Below, piece by piece: positions 1-9,898 of a stretch of 51,923 nt of DNA; position 1 is the first letter of the stretch; every line of letters begins with the position of its first letter. The position numbers and the translations under genes are program-made. The notes beneath the pieces were generated by a model. The model searched no databases. It was not told the DNA's origin and worked only from the letters and a program-made list of their open reading frames with translations. The stretch spans positions 1 through 51,923 of the forward strand of contig JAAZFC010000007.1 of the NCBI GenBank assembly GCA_012511955.1, read 5' to 3'. This DNA is from Fibrobacter sp. (GTDB lineage: Bacteria > Fibrobacterota > Fibrobacteria > Fibrobacterales > Fibrobacteraceae).

Positions 1-3000
1 GAAGATGAAAATAATGAAATGACAGATGGACATGGCTTTATAAGCCTAGAAGATGCTTCATTGATTCGCATTTACCAAGTAATGCGTCAAAATCAAGAAG
101 GTCCTCCTAATGTCTCCACAGCTCGCTCTTATATAGAAAGCATGTTTTTAACCGATGTGCGCCGTTACGACTTAGGTGAAGTAGGTCGTTATCGTCTTAA
201 TGCGAAAATTTATTCTCCTTCAGGGATTGAAGAAAGGTTAATTAAGCCTGAAAGAGATGAAGAAGAGTGGGAAATTCCACCATCCTTAGATACAATGACT
301 ATGACAAAAGCAGACTTTTTGGCCATATTCTTGTACATGGTAGGGTTGTATAATGATGAAAATGAATATCATTTAGATGATATTGATCACCTTGGAAATA
401 GAAGGGTTCGTTCCATTGGGGAACTACTAGCAACCCAACTTTCTACAGGTTTATCGCGCATGAGCCGAGTAGCTCGCGACAACTTATTAAGTGTAGAGGA
501 TGAAAAAACAGGTCCTCAAGACTTAGTGAATGTGCGTACAGTGAGTTCTGTGGTGGCGACATTCTTTGGTTCATCACAACTTTCGCAATTTATGGATCAA
601 ACTAACCCCTTGGCTGAGTTGACACATAAAAGAAGAATGTCTGCTTTAGGACCAGGTGGTTTGACTAGGGAAAGAGCAGGCTTTGAAGTGCGAGATGTTC
701 ACCATACTCATTATGGACGCTTGTGCCCCATTGAAACCCCTGAAGGTCCAAATATTGGCCTTATAAACTCTTTGGCCACATATACGGTTATTAATAATTT
801 TGGTTTTATTGAGACGCCATACAGAATTGTTGGTTTGATTGAATATAAAGATCAAAAAGGTAAAAAGCATTGGTTTCCTGAGCATCATTGGTTCCACGAC
901 ATTCATAAAGCTTTTGTGCGTGATATCAGTTTGCATCGCAAAGTTGATTTGTCTCAAAGCGAATATGATTGGACATTAAACCAACTCGATAAAACTCAGT
1001 CTGTTTTGTTTGAGTCTTTTGGCAATAAGATTTTTAAAGTTCCGCAAAATGATGACTTTGTCTTCATAAAAAATGGACAAGTCATAGAATCTGGTGATGT
1101 AAAAGCTGATTATGAATTGGTAGGAAAGACCATTGAAACTAGAGTTTCTGATTTTGTGATTTACATTACAGCTGATGAAGAAGACAAATACAGTGTTGCT
1201 CCAGCTTCTACTGAGATAGGTGAAGATGGATTCTTTGTGGAGTCTTTCGTTATTGTGCGTCAGGAAAGCGAGTTCCCTGCAATTAGTAATCCTAAGAAAG
1301 TTCCCATTGTTGATGCTGCAACTACAGAAAGGGTGCACTTAATTGATGTAGCTCCCATGCAAATTGTTTCGGTAGCTGCAGGCTTGATTCCGTTTTTAGA
1401 ACATGATGATGCTAACCGCGCCTTGATGGGTTCTAATATGCAACGCCAAGCGGTTCCTTTGCTCAGAGCAGATTCTCCAATTGTGGGCACTGGCTTAGAA
1501 AGAAGAGCAGCCTTGGATTCAGGTACTGTAATTAGAGCTGAAAAATCAGGTGTAGTTAAATTTGCGGATTCAAATAAAATTGTGGTAGAGCACGAAGTAG
1601 AAGAAGACGAATTCGCCATTGTTCAAGATGATGGTGAAATTAACTATAAGTTGCGTAAATTTGAACGATCTAACCAAGACACATGCATTAACCAAAAGCC
1701 CATAGTTGAAGTAGGACAAGAAGTTAAAGCTGGTGATGTGTTAGCAGATGGAGCCTCCACAGATCAAGGTGAATTGGCTTTAGGTAAAAATGCACTTATT
1801 GGATTCTTGCCTTGGAATGGCTATAACTACGAAGATGCTATTATAATTTCCGAAGAATTAGCCGTAAATGATGTCTTTACTTCTATTCATATCGAAGAAT
1901 TTGAAGTAGAAGTCAGGGAAACCAAGCGTGGAAGCGAAGAGTTAACACGCGAAGTACCTAATGTATCTGAAGAAGCTTTGGTTAATTTAGATGAGCATGG
2001 AATTGTTCGTGAAGGAGCCGAAGTAAAAGCTGGTGATATTTTAGTTGGTAAAATCACTCCTAAAGGTGAAAGCGTGCAGTCTCCAGAAGAAAGATTGTTG
2101 CTAGCTATTTTTGGTGAGAAAGCTGAAGATTCTAGAGATACTTCACTGAAAGTGCCTCCAGGAATCACTGGAGTTGTTGTTGAAACTCGTAGATTCAGCA
2201 AAAAAGGTAAGGATGATAAGTCCAAAAAGAAAGAAAAGAAAGAGATTGAGCAAATTAAGTCTAAATATCAGATAGAGATTAAAAAGCTACAAGACTTTAG
2301 AGATGAAAAACTAAAATCCTTGCTATTAGGAAAAACTTCTGGTCAAATAAAAAACAAAGAAACTGGACAAGTAATGTCTTTGGAAGGTCAGAAATTCACA
2401 GCAAAAAGCCTTAGGGGCATAGATTTCACAGAGGCTGATCTAGACTCTACTTTCTGTTCTGATGAAAAGCTTAATGAAAATGTGACTAACTTTATTGCTA
2501 AAGCCAATGCTTTGATTAATGAAAAAGCTGAAGAAATGACTGTAGAGTTAGATAAAATCATCAGAGGAGATGAACTTAAGCCTGGTGTGATAGAAATGGT
2601 TAAAGTATATGTAGCCAAGAAACGCAGGTTGAGTGTTGGTGATAAAATGGCTGGTAGGCATGGTAACAAAGGCGTAGTATCTAAAATAGTGCCCATCGAA
2701 GATATGCCTTACACCGAAGATGGTCGTCCTTTGCAGATTTTACTTAATCCCTTAGGAGTTCCTTCGCGAATGAATGTGGGGCAAGTCTTAGAGGTGCATT
2801 TAAGTTATGCTGCTAAAGCTCTTGGGTTTAAAGTTGCAACACCTGTTTTTGACGGTGCTTCTTTTGATCAAATAAAAGAAGAATTAGATAAAGCCGGTTT
2901 AGGGACTGATCCTGAGACAGGTGAGTTTACTGGCAAAACTAAACTATATGATGGTAAAACTGGAGAAGCTTTTTTGAATCCAGTAACCATAGGTTATATG

Positions 3001-3342
3001 TATATGTTGAAGTTAGGACACTTAGTGGATGATAAAATTCACGCTCGTTCTATTGGTCCATATTCTCTAGTAACCCAACAACCCTTAGGCGGAAAATCCC
3101 AGTTTGGTGGTCAACGTTTTGGTGAAATGGAAGTTTGGGCACTGGAGGCTTACGGTGCAGCCTATACTTTGCAAGAATTATTGACAGTGAAATCAGATGA
3201 TGTTGTCGGTCGCTCCAATGTTTACGATGCCATCGTTAAAGGAAATAATACTCCTGAACCAGGCATTCCTGAGTCATTTAGAGTATTGATTCGTGAAATA
3301 AGAGCATTGGGATTAAACATTAAGTCTGCCAACGAGGAATAA
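1..3342 (+). CDS. rpoB: DNA-directed RNA polymerase subunit beta (5' partial)
   Basis: Beta subunit of the core RNA polymerase. The reading frame is open from base 1, so the gene begins upstream of the window; the first visible ATG (base 19) is internal, because the residues before it continue the same protein. About 1113 residues are visible. They include the [10 protein letters not shown] segment near the start and the rifampicin-pocket stretch encoded at about 570-660 ([19 protein letters not shown]). The pocket residues D, H and S are the usual sensitive-type ones. [11 protein letters not shown] near 2640-2670 and the C-terminal [24 protein letters not shown] segment are also present. A lysine-rich coiled region (about 2200-2350) lies where other RpoBs carry a variable insert. 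Ends four bases before the rpoC start, so the two are surely cotranscribed. Identification is certain. Confidence 0.98.
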   Translation, partial: EDENNEMTDGHGFISLEDASLIRIYQVMRQNQEGPPNVSTARSYIESMFLTDVRRYDLGEVGRYRLNAKIYSPSGIEERLIKPERDEEEWEIPPSLDTMTMTKADFLAIFLYMVGLYNDENEYHLDDIDHLGNRRVRSIGELLATQLSTGLSRMSRVARDNLLSVEDEKTGPQDLVNVRTVSSVVATFFGSSQLSQFMDQTNPLAELTHKRRMSALGPGGLTRERAGFEVRDVHHTHYGRLCPIETPEGPNIGLINSLATYTVINNFGFIETPYRIVGLIEYKDQKGKKHWFPEHHWFHDIHKAFVRDISLHRKVDLSQSEYDWTLNQLDKTQSVLFESFGNKIFKVPQNDDFVFIKNGQVIESGDVKADYELVGKTIETRVSDFVIYITADEEDKYSVAPASTEIGEDGFFVESFVIVRQESEFPAISNPKKVPIVDAATTERVHLIDVAPMQIVSVAAGLIPFLEHDDANRALMGSNMQRQAVPLLRADSPIVGTGLERRAALDSGTVIRAEKSGVVKFADSNKIVVEHEVEEDEFAIVQDDGEINYKLRKFERSNQDTCINQKPIVEVGQEVKAGDVLADGASTDQGELALGKNALIGFLPWNGYNYEDAIIISEELAVNDVFTSIHIEEFEVEVRETKRGSEELTREVPNVSEEALVNLDEHGIVREGAEVKAGDILVGKITPKGESVQSPEERLLLAIFGEKAEDSRDTSLKVPPGITGVVVETRRFSKKGKDDKSKKKEKKEIEQIKSKYQIEIKKLQDFRDEKLKSLLLGKTSGQIKNKETGQVMSLEGQKFTAKSLRGIDFTEADLDSTFCSDEKLNENVTNFIAKANALINEKAEEMTVELDKIIRGDELKPGVIEMVKVYVAKKRRLSVGDKMAGRHGNKGVVSKIVPIEDMPYTEDGRPLQILLNPLGVPSRMNVGQVLEVHLSYAAKALGFKVATPVFDGASFDQIKEELDKAGLGTDPETGEFTGKTKLYDGKTGEAFLNPVTIGYMYMLKLGHLVDDKIHARSIGPYSLVTQQPLGGKSQFGGQRFGEMEVWALEAYGAAYTLQELLTVKSDDVVGRSNVYDAIVKGNNTPEPGIPESFRVLIREIRALGLNIKSANEE

Positions 3343-3346
3343 GAAG

Positions 3347-6300
3347 ATGGATAAAACTGTAGATCTTATTGAAAATAAGGGCGATATAACAATTCAATTG
3401 GCGTCTCCTGAAGTTATTCGCCAATGGTCTTATGGTGAAGTTGTAAAACCTGAAACCATAAATTATCGTTCATTTAAACCAGAAAAAGATGGTTTGTTTT
3501 GCGAACAAATTTTTGGACCAGTGAAAAACTGGGAGTGTAACTGCGGTAAATACAAAAAAGTACGCTTTAAAGGAATTGTTTGTGAAAGATGTAATGTTGA
3601 AGTAACTCATTCAACAGTACGTCGCGAAAGAATGGGGCATGTGGAGCTGGCAGTTCCTGTAGCACATATATGGTTTTTTCGCAGTCAACCTAATATTATA
3701 GGCTCACTCTTAGGCTTTGATTCAAAAAGCTTAGAAGCCATATTATATTATCAAAAATATGTAGTGTTTGACCCAGGAGATACAGCCTTAGAAGAAAAAG
3801 AGCTTATAGATGTTCCTCGCTACGATGATTTGTGGAAAGAAAATAGGCATTTCGATGCGAGAACAGGTGCACCAGCCATTCGACAACTTTTAGCTCGTCT
3901 TAATTTAGACGAACTTTCAGCAGAATTACGCGCTACTATTGAAGAATCGAGATCGAGAACAAGAAGAACTGATGCGTTAAAGAGACTGAAAATTGTTGAG
4001 TCTTTCCGCAAGTCTCCCAATAGACCTGAGTGGATGATTCTTGATGTTTTACCAGTAATTCCACCAGATTTAAGGCCTTTGGTGCCCTTAGAAGGTGGAA
4101 GGTTTGCAACTTCAGACTTAAATGAGTTGTATCAAAGAGTAATAAACAGAAATAATAGGCTTAAAAAACTTATTGATGTAAAAGCCCCAGAGGTTATTTT
4201 ACGTAATGAAAAGCGTTTGTTGCAAGCAGCAGTAGATGATTTATTTGATAATAGTCGTCGTACAAATTTCCGTGGCACTAGAAATAATCGTCCCTTAAAA
4301 TCTTTAAGTGGTTTGCTTAAAGGAAAGCAAGGTAGATTCCGCCAAAACTTACTTGGAAAGCGAGTGGATTATTCTGGTCGCTCTGTGATTGTGGTTGGCC
4401 CTGAATTGATGATGCATCAATGTGGACTTCCTAAGAGCATGGCGTTGGAATTGTATAAGCCATTTATTATCCAACGTTTGCAAGAAGAAGGTACTGTTCA
4501 TACTTTAAAATCTGCTAAGAAATATGTGGAAAAAGAAAGACCAGAAGTATGGGATATTTTAGAAAGCATTATTGAAGACAATCCCGTGCTTCTTAACCGT
4601 GCTCCTACTCTTCACCGTTTGGGTATTCAAGCATTTTACACCAAATTAATTGAAGGAAAAGCCATTCAATTGCACCCTCTAGTTTGTGCTGCTTTTAACG
4701 CAGACTTTGATGGTGACCAAATGGAGGTGCATTTACCATTATCATTTGAAACCCAATTAGAATGTAGGGTTTTAATGATGTCCACCAACAACCTGTTGCA
4801 TCCAGCTTCAGGACAACCTATTGCTGTACCTTCTCAGGATATGGTTTTAGGTTTGTACTATTTGACTAAAACGAAAGTTTCGGGCAAAGGCCATGGAATG
4901 CGTTTTTCAGATGTAAAGGAAGTTGTCAGAGCTTATGAAAATGGTTTTATAGGTCTGAATTCATGGATTGGTGTAAAGCTTTTAGCTGGAACAAGGATTT
5001 ATAGATCTGAGGTTAAAGCTGGTATTAGTGTTAAGAAAGCCAATGGCAAAGAAGTTTTAACCACAGAAAATGAAAAACTAGAAAATGCGCTTTTGTTGGA
5101 AGATACTGTTATAAAAACCACTGCTGGCAGGGTGTTTTTAAATGAAGTATTCCCTGAAAAACTTGGTTTCCCCAACGAAACTTTCAATAAAAAAGTGATT
5201 TCCAAAAGTATTGATGATTTATACCGTATAACTGGAAACAGGGTAACTGTAGCGTTTTTAGATGACTTAAAAGATTTAGGTTTCGATTGGGCTACAAAGG
5301 CTGGATCATCGGTGGCTATTTCAGATATGATTGTGCCACCAGAAAAAGATACTATCGTGGAAAAAACTGAGCAAAAGGCTGAAGAAATTCTTAGTCTTTA
5401 TCAAGAAGGTATGATTACCGATGGTGAGCGTTATAACCAAGTAATTGACTCTTGGTCCCATGCAACTAACGAAGTTGCAAACAAGCTTTTCGATCAATTG
5501 AGTTTTGACAAAGAAGGTTTTAACCCTGTCTTTATGATGGCAGATTCAGGTGCTCGGGGAAGCCGAGAGCAGATTAAACAATTGTCAGGAATGCGTGGTC
5601 TAATGCAGAAGCCTGTGAAAAAGTTAGGTGGCCAAGAAGTTATTGAAAACCCCATTAAGTCTTCTTTCCGAGAAGGTCTTAATGTTTTGGAATATTTTAT
5701 TTCCACTCACGGTGCGCGTAAAGGTCTTGCAGATACAGCTCTTAAAACAGCTGATGCTGGGTATTTAACAAGACGCCTAGTTGATGTGGCCCAAGAACTT
5801 GTGATAACCGAAGATGACTGTAATACAGATTTAGGCATTAATCTTTATGCGTCTAAGGATGGCGATGATGTAATCCAATCTTTAGAAGAAAGAATTCTGG
5901 GAAGAGTGGCCGCTGTTGATATTCTTCATCCGGTTTCAGAAGAAATTTTGGTTGAAAGAAACCATCTTATTGAAGAGCGCGATGTCGATAAGATAGTTGC
6001 TGCAGGAATAGAATATGTATCAGTTCGTTCAGTGTTAACTTGCGAATCAATTCGTGGAGTATGTGCTAAATGTTATGGCCGTAACTTAGCCGCTGGTCGT
6101 CCGGTGGATCTCGGTGAGGCAGTGGGTGTTATTGCTGCACAATCCATTGGAGAACCTGGAACTCAATTAACCCTAAGAACTTTCCACATTGGTGGCGCTT
6201 CTTCGCGTTTGACAGTGGAAAACAACAAGAAATCAACAGTGGATGGTAAAGTTCGATATGAAAACTTGCAGACCGTAGAATTTGAAGGAAAACATATTGT

Positions 6301-7597
6301 AACATCGCGAAGCTGTGAAGTAGTTGTTTACGATACCAACCAAATTTTACGCGCTAGATTTGAAGTTCCCTACGGGTCAACCTTAGAGGTTTTAAATGAT
6401 GAAGAAGTTAAAGCCGAACAAGTTTTATTTACTTGGGATCCATACAATAGTGTGATTCTGTCCAATGTGGAAGGAAAAGTTGAATATTCAGACTTAATTA
6501 ACGATGTTACTTATAGAGAAGAATATAACGAAGCCACAGGTATTACCACTTTAATTGTGATTCCTGACCGTCGTGGCCGTCGTAGAGTTGGAGTAAACAT
6601 CGTTGATGATAAAGGTGAAAGAGTAGGCTTTTATCCCTTGCCCAATGGAGCAGTTATAAATGTTACTGATGGTGAAAAAGTATCCAGTGGTAGTATTTTG
6701 GCTAAGATTCCGCGCGCAGTGGGTAAAACTCGAGATATTACTGGTGGTTTACCACGAATTGCAGAGCTTTTTGAAGCTCGTAAACCAAAAAATCAATCTG
6801 TGCTTGCACCCATAGATGGAATAGTCTATCATGGCGGTGAAGAAAGAAATAATCAAAAAATTATTATTCGCAGCGAAACAGAAAAAGATGAATCCGGTGC
6901 ATTTGTTGAAAATGTTGTACTAGTTCCCAGAGGTAAACACTTAAGTGTTCATGAAGGTGATAGGGTGCGCATTGGTGAAAAACTATGCTCTGGTTCTATT
7001 AATCCTCATGATATCTTGGCTATTTTAGGTACAGAAGAAGTACAAAGACACTTAGTGGATGAGATTCAAGCAGTTTATCGTTTACAAGGTGTGGCTATTT
7101 CTGATAAACATATAGAATGTATAGTCAAACAAATGATGAGGAAAGTGCGTATAAGAAATCCAGGTGATACTGAGTTCTTACCTCAAGATGAAGTGTCAAT
7201 TGCAAATTTACGCTTAGAAAATGAAAAAGCTTTGGCAGAAGATTTGCAGCCAGCAACCTATTCACCAATGCTTTTAGGAATAACTAAATCTTCTCTAGGG
7301 GCTGATAGCTTTATATCTGCAGCTTCTTTCCAAGAAACAACTAAGATTTTGACTCGTGCCGCCATAGAAGGCTGTCGCGATGAGTTGGTTGGCTTGAAAG
7401 AAAATGTTATTATGGGTCGTTTGATACCATCAGGTACAGGCGCTATGCATTTGCGTGGTATGACTGTGGTAGATACAGATGCCTTAGAAGATTTCGAAAG
7501 AGATGAAGCAGAGACTGGAGATGATAGCTTTTTTGAAGAAGCTGCGCTGCAGTTAGATGGCGATTTAGAAACTCAAGAAGAGGGCAGTGATGATTAA
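3347..7597 (+). CDS. rpoC: DNA-directed RNA polymerase subunit beta'
   Basis: Catalytic beta' subunit, 1416 residues, the usual length for bacteria outside the Cyanobacteria. The N-terminal zinc site is visible as C64, C66, C79 and C82. The catalytic magnesium loop NADFDGDQ starts at residue 451 (D453, D455, D457). A second zinc site is formed by C825, C899, C906 and C909. The trigger-loop/bridge region follows (AVGVIAAQSIGEPGTQLTLR). The C-terminus is a long acidic tail. The start is preceded by the end of rpoB and a purine-rich AAGAAG, four bases away from rpoB. No insertions or broken motifs were seen. Followed by 78 bp containing a likely internal promoter before rpsL. Confidence 0.98.
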   Translation: MDKTVDLIENKGDITIQLASPEVIRQWSYGEVVKPETINYRSFKPEKDGLFCEQIFGPVKNWECNCGKYKKVRFKGIVCERCNVEVTHSTVRRERMGHVELAVPVAHIWFFRSQPNIIGSLLGFDSKSLEAILYYQKYVVFDPGDTALEEKELIDVPRYDDLWKENRHFDARTGAPAIRQLLARLNLDELSAELRATIEESRSRTRRTDALKRLKIVESFRKSPNRPEWMILDVLPVIPPDLRPLVPLEGGRFATSDLNELYQRVINRNNRLKKLIDVKAPEVILRNEKRLLQAAVDDLFDNSRRTNFRGTRNNRPLKSLSGLLKGKQGRFRQNLLGKRVDYSGRSVIVVGPELMMHQCGLPKSMALELYKPFIIQRLQEEGTVHTLKSAKKYVEKERPEVWDILESIIEDNPVLLNRAPTLHRLGIQAFYTKLIEGKAIQLHPLVCAAFNADFDGDQMEVHLPLSFETQLECRVLMMSTNNLLHPASGQPIAVPSQDMVLGLYYLTKTKVSGKGHGMRFSDVKEVVRAYENGFIGLNSWIGVKLLAGTRIYRSEVKAGISVKKANGKEVLTTENEKLENALLLEDTVIKTTAGRVFLNEVFPEKLGFPNETFNKKVISKSIDDLYRITGNRVTVAFLDDLKDLGFDWATKAGSSVAISDMIVPPEKDTIVEKTEQKAEEILSLYQEGMITDGERYNQVIDSWSHATNEVANKLFDQLSFDKEGFNPVFMMADSGARGSREQIKQLSGMRGLMQKPVKKLGGQEVIENPIKSSFREGLNVLEYFISTHGARKGLADTALKTADAGYLTRRLVDVAQELVITEDDCNTDLGINLYASKDGDDVIQSLEERILGRVAAVDILHPVSEEILVERNHLIEERDVDKIVAAGIEYVSVRSVLTCESIRGVCAKCYGRNLAAGRPVDLGEAVGVIAAQSIGEPGTQLTLRTFHIGGASSRLTVENNKKSTVDGKVRYENLQTVEFEGKHIVTSRSCEVVVYDTNQILRARFEVPYGSTLEVLNDEEVKAEQVLFTWDPYNSVILSNVEGKVEYSDLINDVTYREEYNEATGITTLIVIPDRRGRRRVGVNIVDDKGERVGFYPLPNGAVINVTDGEKVSSGSILAKIPRAVGKTRDITGGLPRIAELFEARKPKNQSVLAPIDGIVYHGGEERNNQKIIIRSETEKDESGAFVENVVLVPRGKHLSVHEGDRVRIGEKLCSGSINPHDILAILGTEEVQRHLVDEIQAVYRLQGVAISDKHIECIVKQMMRKVRIRNPGDTEFLPQDEVSIANLRLENEKALAEDLQPATYSPMLLGITKSSLGADSFISAASFQETTKILTRAAIEGCRDELVGLKENVIMGRLIPSGTGAMHLRGMTVVDTDALEDFERDEAETGDDSFFEEAALQLDGDLETQEEGSDD

Positions 7598-7619
7598 AAG
7601 TAATCCCAAGTCCTCTCAG

Positions 7620-7647
7620 TTGACAAAAATGAACAGAATGCTAATAT
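7620..7647 (+). promoter_or_regulatory. putative sigma70-type promoter for rpsL-rpsG
   Basis: TTGACA (7620-7625, perfect -35) is followed after 16 bp by TAATAT (7642-7647, four of six to the -10 consensus). It lies in the 78-bp rpoC-rpsL gap, about 30 bp before the GTG start of rpsL. It could give ribosomal protein synthesis independent of rpoBC readthrough. Called by eye; no transcription data. Confidence 0.4.
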
Positions 7648-7675
7648 TTAGCGTCAAATTTTACGGGAGATAACC

Positions 7676-8059
7676 GTGCCAACAATACAACAATTAGTAA
7701 GAAAAGGCAGAAAAAAAGTAAAAAGCAGTAAAGATTCACCTGCTTTGAGATCTTGTCCACAAAAACGAGGCGTTTGTACTCGTGTTTATACAACCACACC
7801 TAAGAAACCAAACTCAGCTTTGCGTAAGATAGCTAGGGTGCGTTTGTCTAACAAAATAGAAGTAACAGCTTATATTCCTGGTGAGGGACATAACTTACAA
7901 GAACACTCTATTGTTTTAATACGAGGTGGGCGTGTAAAAGATGTTCCAGGGGTTCGCTATCATATTATTCGTGGTACATTGGATACACAAGCGGTAACCG
8001 GTCGCCAAAACGCCCGCTCAAAGTATGGTGTAAAACGCGGCGCCGCTGGCGATAAGTAA
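7676..8059 (+). CDS. rpsL: 30S ribosomal protein S12
   Basis: S12 of the decoding centre, 127 residues, normal length. The conserved [13 protein letters not shown] loop and the [14 protein letters not shown] loop are intact. The lysines altered in streptomycin-resistant mutants are wild type in both loops. Start is GTG at 7676, preceded by GGGAGA with good spacing; the protein begins [12 protein letters not shown] as expected for the family. rpsG follows after 12 bp, so the two form one operon. A candidate promoter lies in the gap to rpoC. Confidence 0.98.
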   Translation: MPTIQQLVRKGRKKVKSSKDSPALRSCPQKRGVCTRVYTTTPKKPNSALRKIARVRLSNKIEVTAYIPGEGHNLQEHSIVLIRGGRVKDVPGVRYHIIRGTLDTQAVTGRQNARSKYGVKRGAAGDK

Positions 8060-8071
8060 ATTGGAGTTTTT

Positions 8072-8548
8072 ATGTCGAGAAGAAGAAAACAAGTCAAAAA
8101 AAATATATTGCCAGATCCTCGTTTTAACAGTACTATAGTAACTGAATTAGTGGGTGTGGTTTTGAAGCAAGGTAAAAAGACTATAGCTGAACGCATAGTT
8201 TATGAAGCTTTAGATCAATTAAATGAAAAAGTTGATATTAAAGGTGATCATATAGATAAATTCGATGCAGCTTTAGAAAATATTAAACCTCGCTTAGAAG
8301 TTAAAACCCGGAGAGTGGGTGGTGCTAACTATCAAGTTCCCATTGAGGTTGCACCAGATCGCGCTAAAGCTCTAGCGTTGCGCTGGTTACTAGATGCTGC
8401 CCGCAAACGAAACGAATCAAGTATGTCCGATCGTTTAGCTGCAGAGTTAGTGCAAGCTATTAATAACGAGGGTAATGCTGTTCGCAAGAAGCAAGAAGTG
8501 CATAAAATGGCCGAAGCGAATAAAGCTTTTGCACATTTCCGCTGGTAA
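8072..8548 (+). CDS. rpsG: 30S ribosomal protein S7
   Basis: S7 nucleates assembly of the 30S head and binds the 3' domain of 16S rRNA. At 158 residues it has normal length. Family signatures include MSRRRKQ at the start, DPRFNS, GGANYQVP and the HKMAEANKAFAHFRW end. ATG at 8072 is preceded by TTGGAG. In many bacteria fusA and tuf follow rpsG; here the gene is followed directly by a rho-independent terminator, so the str operon is split at this point in this genome. Confidence 0.98.
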   Translation: MSRRRKQVKKNILPDPRFNSTIVTELVGVVLKQGKKTIAERIVYEALDQLNEKVDIKGDHIDKFDAALENIKPRLEVKTRRVGGANYQVPIEVAPDRAKALALRWLLDAARKRNESSMSDRLAAELVQAINNEGNAVRKKQEVHKMAEANKAFAHFRW

Positions 8549-8566
8549 ACAAAAATATTACAACAG

Positions 8567-8602
8567 AAACCGACTTAAAAAGTCGGTTTTTTGTTTTTTG
8601 TT
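8567..8602 (+). terminator. rho-independent terminator after rpsG
   Basis: A 9-bp perfect stem (AAACCGACT / AGTCGGTTT) with a 5-nt loop is followed by a T-rich tract. It starts 19 bp after the rpsG stop and should end the rpoB-rpoC-rpsL-rpsG transcript. Confidence 0.88.
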
Positions 8603-8704
8603 TAAAACAAAAAGTGTAAAAAATTTCTGTGCTTTTAAAACAACTTTCGCGTTGGTTAGGAAAGTGTCATAGAAGTTTTATTAATATCGTAAATAAAAAG
8701 GGAA
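8603..8704. other. intergenic spacer with no gene seen
   Basis: AT-rich spacer between the rpsG terminator and the tRNA terminator. A short open frame (8475-8672, +) crosses it but overlaps the rpsG 3' end in another frame and runs through the terminator, so it is not considered a gene. No hairpin or repeat of note. Confidence 0.6.
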
Positions 8705-8705
8705 T

Positions 8706-8738
8706 AAAAAAAGGTTCTAACTAATGTTAGAACCTTTT
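8706..8738 (-). terminator. rho-independent terminator of tRNA-Glu
   Basis: Perfect 13-bp inverted repeat (8709-8721 with 8726-8738; arms AAAAGGTTCTAAC / GTTAGAACCTTTT, loop TAAT). Read on the minus strand it comes directly after the tRNA and ends in a long T tract, as for an intrinsic terminator. Confidence 0.85.
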
Positions 8739-8739
8739 A

Positions 8740-8812
8740 TACCCCCAAGGGGACTCGAACCCCTGTTGCAGGAATGAAAATCCTGAGTCCTAGGCCACTA
8801 GACGATGGGGGC
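8740..8812 (-). tRNA. tRNA-Glu, anticodon TTC
   Basis: Read on the minus strand, the gene starts GCCCCCATCGTCTAGTGG and folds as a full cloverleaf. Acceptor arm is GCCCCCA with TGGGGGT (one G-U pair), then discriminator A. The anticodon arm is CAGGA-TTTTCAT-TCCTG with TTC in the anticodon position, reading GAA/GAG. The T arm is AGGGG-TTCGAGT-CCCCT. The 3' CCA is not encoded. The gene stands alone, with its own promoter and terminator, on the strand opposite to the flanking operons. Confidence 0.96.
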
Positions 8813-8830
8813 ATCGTTTAGAACAAATCA

Positions 8831-8858
8831 AATATATAAAAAACATTTATAATGTAAA
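8831..8858 (-). promoter_or_regulatory. putative promoter of tRNA-Glu
   Basis: On the minus strand TTTACA (complement of 8853-8858) is followed after 16 bp by TATATT (complement of 8831-8836). Each differs from consensus at one position. The tRNA begins 18 bp after the -10 hexamer. The rest of the interval 8859-8940, upstream of ispH, shows no clear element. Confidence 0.55.
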
Positions 8859-8940
8859 GGGGTTTATCTAAAAAAAGTAGTTTTATCAATAATATAAAGA
8901 CTTACCTTAAATTTTATTGAGCTAAAGTTATATTTATAGT

Positions 8941-9867
8941 ATGAAAATAATTTTGGCAAACCCTAGAGGATTTTGTGCTGGCGTAGATAGAGCTATACAA
9001 ATAGTAGAAAGATCACTAGAGAAATTCGGCATCCCTATATATGTGCGACACGAAATAGTGCATAATAAAACCGTTGTTAATCGTTTGCGTGATATGGGGG
9101 CTACTTTTGTAGAAGAAGTAGATGAAGTTCCAGAAGGTGCTGTGGTGATTTTTTCTGCCCATGGTGTAGCTGAAAGTGTCTATGAAAGGGCTAAAAAGCG
9201 CAATCAGATAGTAATAGATGCTTCTTGCCCTTTGGTTAAAAAAGTCCATTCCAGTGCCAAAAGACATTCTGCTCGCGGTTCCCATGTTATTTTAATAGGA
9301 CATGCAGGGCATGCTGAAGTTGAGGGTACGCTTGGGCAGATAGAAGAAGGACAGATGAGTTTAGTGGCTACAGTGGAGGATGTTGAAAATCTTCAAATTC
9401 CTGAACATGAAAATTTAGCCTATATCACCCAAACTACCTTGTCAGTGAATGAAACTAAAGATGTTATTTTAGCGTTAAAGGCTAAGTACCCATATATAGA
9501 AGGTCCTGATAAAGGTGATTTGTGCTATGCTACTACAAATAGACAAGCGGCGGTACAAGAACTTTGCAAAGAAGTTGATTTATTATTAATAATTGGCGCT
9601 TCTTATAGTTCAAATTCCAATCGCCTGTGCGAAATGGGTGAAACTGCAGGAATACCTTCTTATTTAATAGGCGAAACCACAGATATGCGAAAGGAGTGGT
9701 TCGAAGGGGTGAAAATTGTGGGTGTTTCCAGTGGCGCTAGTGCCCCTGAAGAGGTGGTTCAGCATGTAGTTGAGTGGATTAGAAACCACTTTAATGTAGA
9801 AAAAGTTGAAAATAGTATATTTTTAGAGGAAAATGTTCGTTTTTCCTTGCCTTCGGAGTTGCAGTAG
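8941..9867 (+). CDS. ispH: 4-hydroxy-3-methylbut-2-enyl diphosphate reductase (IspH/LytB)
   Basis: Last enzyme of the MEP isoprenoid pathway; it reduces HMBPP to IPP and DMAPP using an iron-sulfur cluster. 308 residues, normal length. The three cluster ligands are visible as C12 (NPRGFCAGVDRA), C96 (DASCPLV) and C195 (LCYATTNRQ). The substrate-pocket motifs HEIVHN, FSAHGV and SSNSNRL are also intact. First gene of a probable three-gene plus-strand operon with the radical SAM gene 31 bp downstream and hppA. Certain as to family; no other MEP gene is in the window. Confidence 0.97.
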   Translation: MKIILANPRGFCAGVDRAIQIVERSLEKFGIPIYVRHEIVHNKTVVNRLRDMGATFVEEVDEVPEGAVVIFSAHGVAESVYERAKKRNQIVIDASCPLVKKVHSSAKRHSARGSHVILIGHAGHAEVEGTLGQIEEGQMSLVATVEDVENLQIPEHENLAYITQTTLSVNETKDVILALKAKYPYIEGPDKGDLCYATTNRQAAVQELCKEVDLLLIIGASYSSNSNRLCEMGETAGIPSYLIGETTDMRKEWFEGVKIVGVSSGASAPEEVVQHVVEWIRNHFNVEKVENSIFLEENVRFSLPSELQ

Positions 9868-9898
9868 CTATCTTGTCATTAAAGAGTAGATATAAATC

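Noticed and set aside
565-660. Possible rifampicin-resistance substitutions in rpoB, and streptomycin-resistance ones in rpsL
   Set aside because: Key residues (D, H, S in RpoB; both lysines in RpsL) are the sensitive-type ones.
646-2696. Several minus-strand open frames of 100-120 codons opposite rpoB
   Set aside because: They lie wholly within a certain gene, lack ribosome sites and have no recognisable motifs; they are antisense shadows.
8475-8672. Plus-strand open frame after rpsG
   Set aside because: It overlaps the rpsG end in another frame and crosses the terminator; composition is not protein-like.
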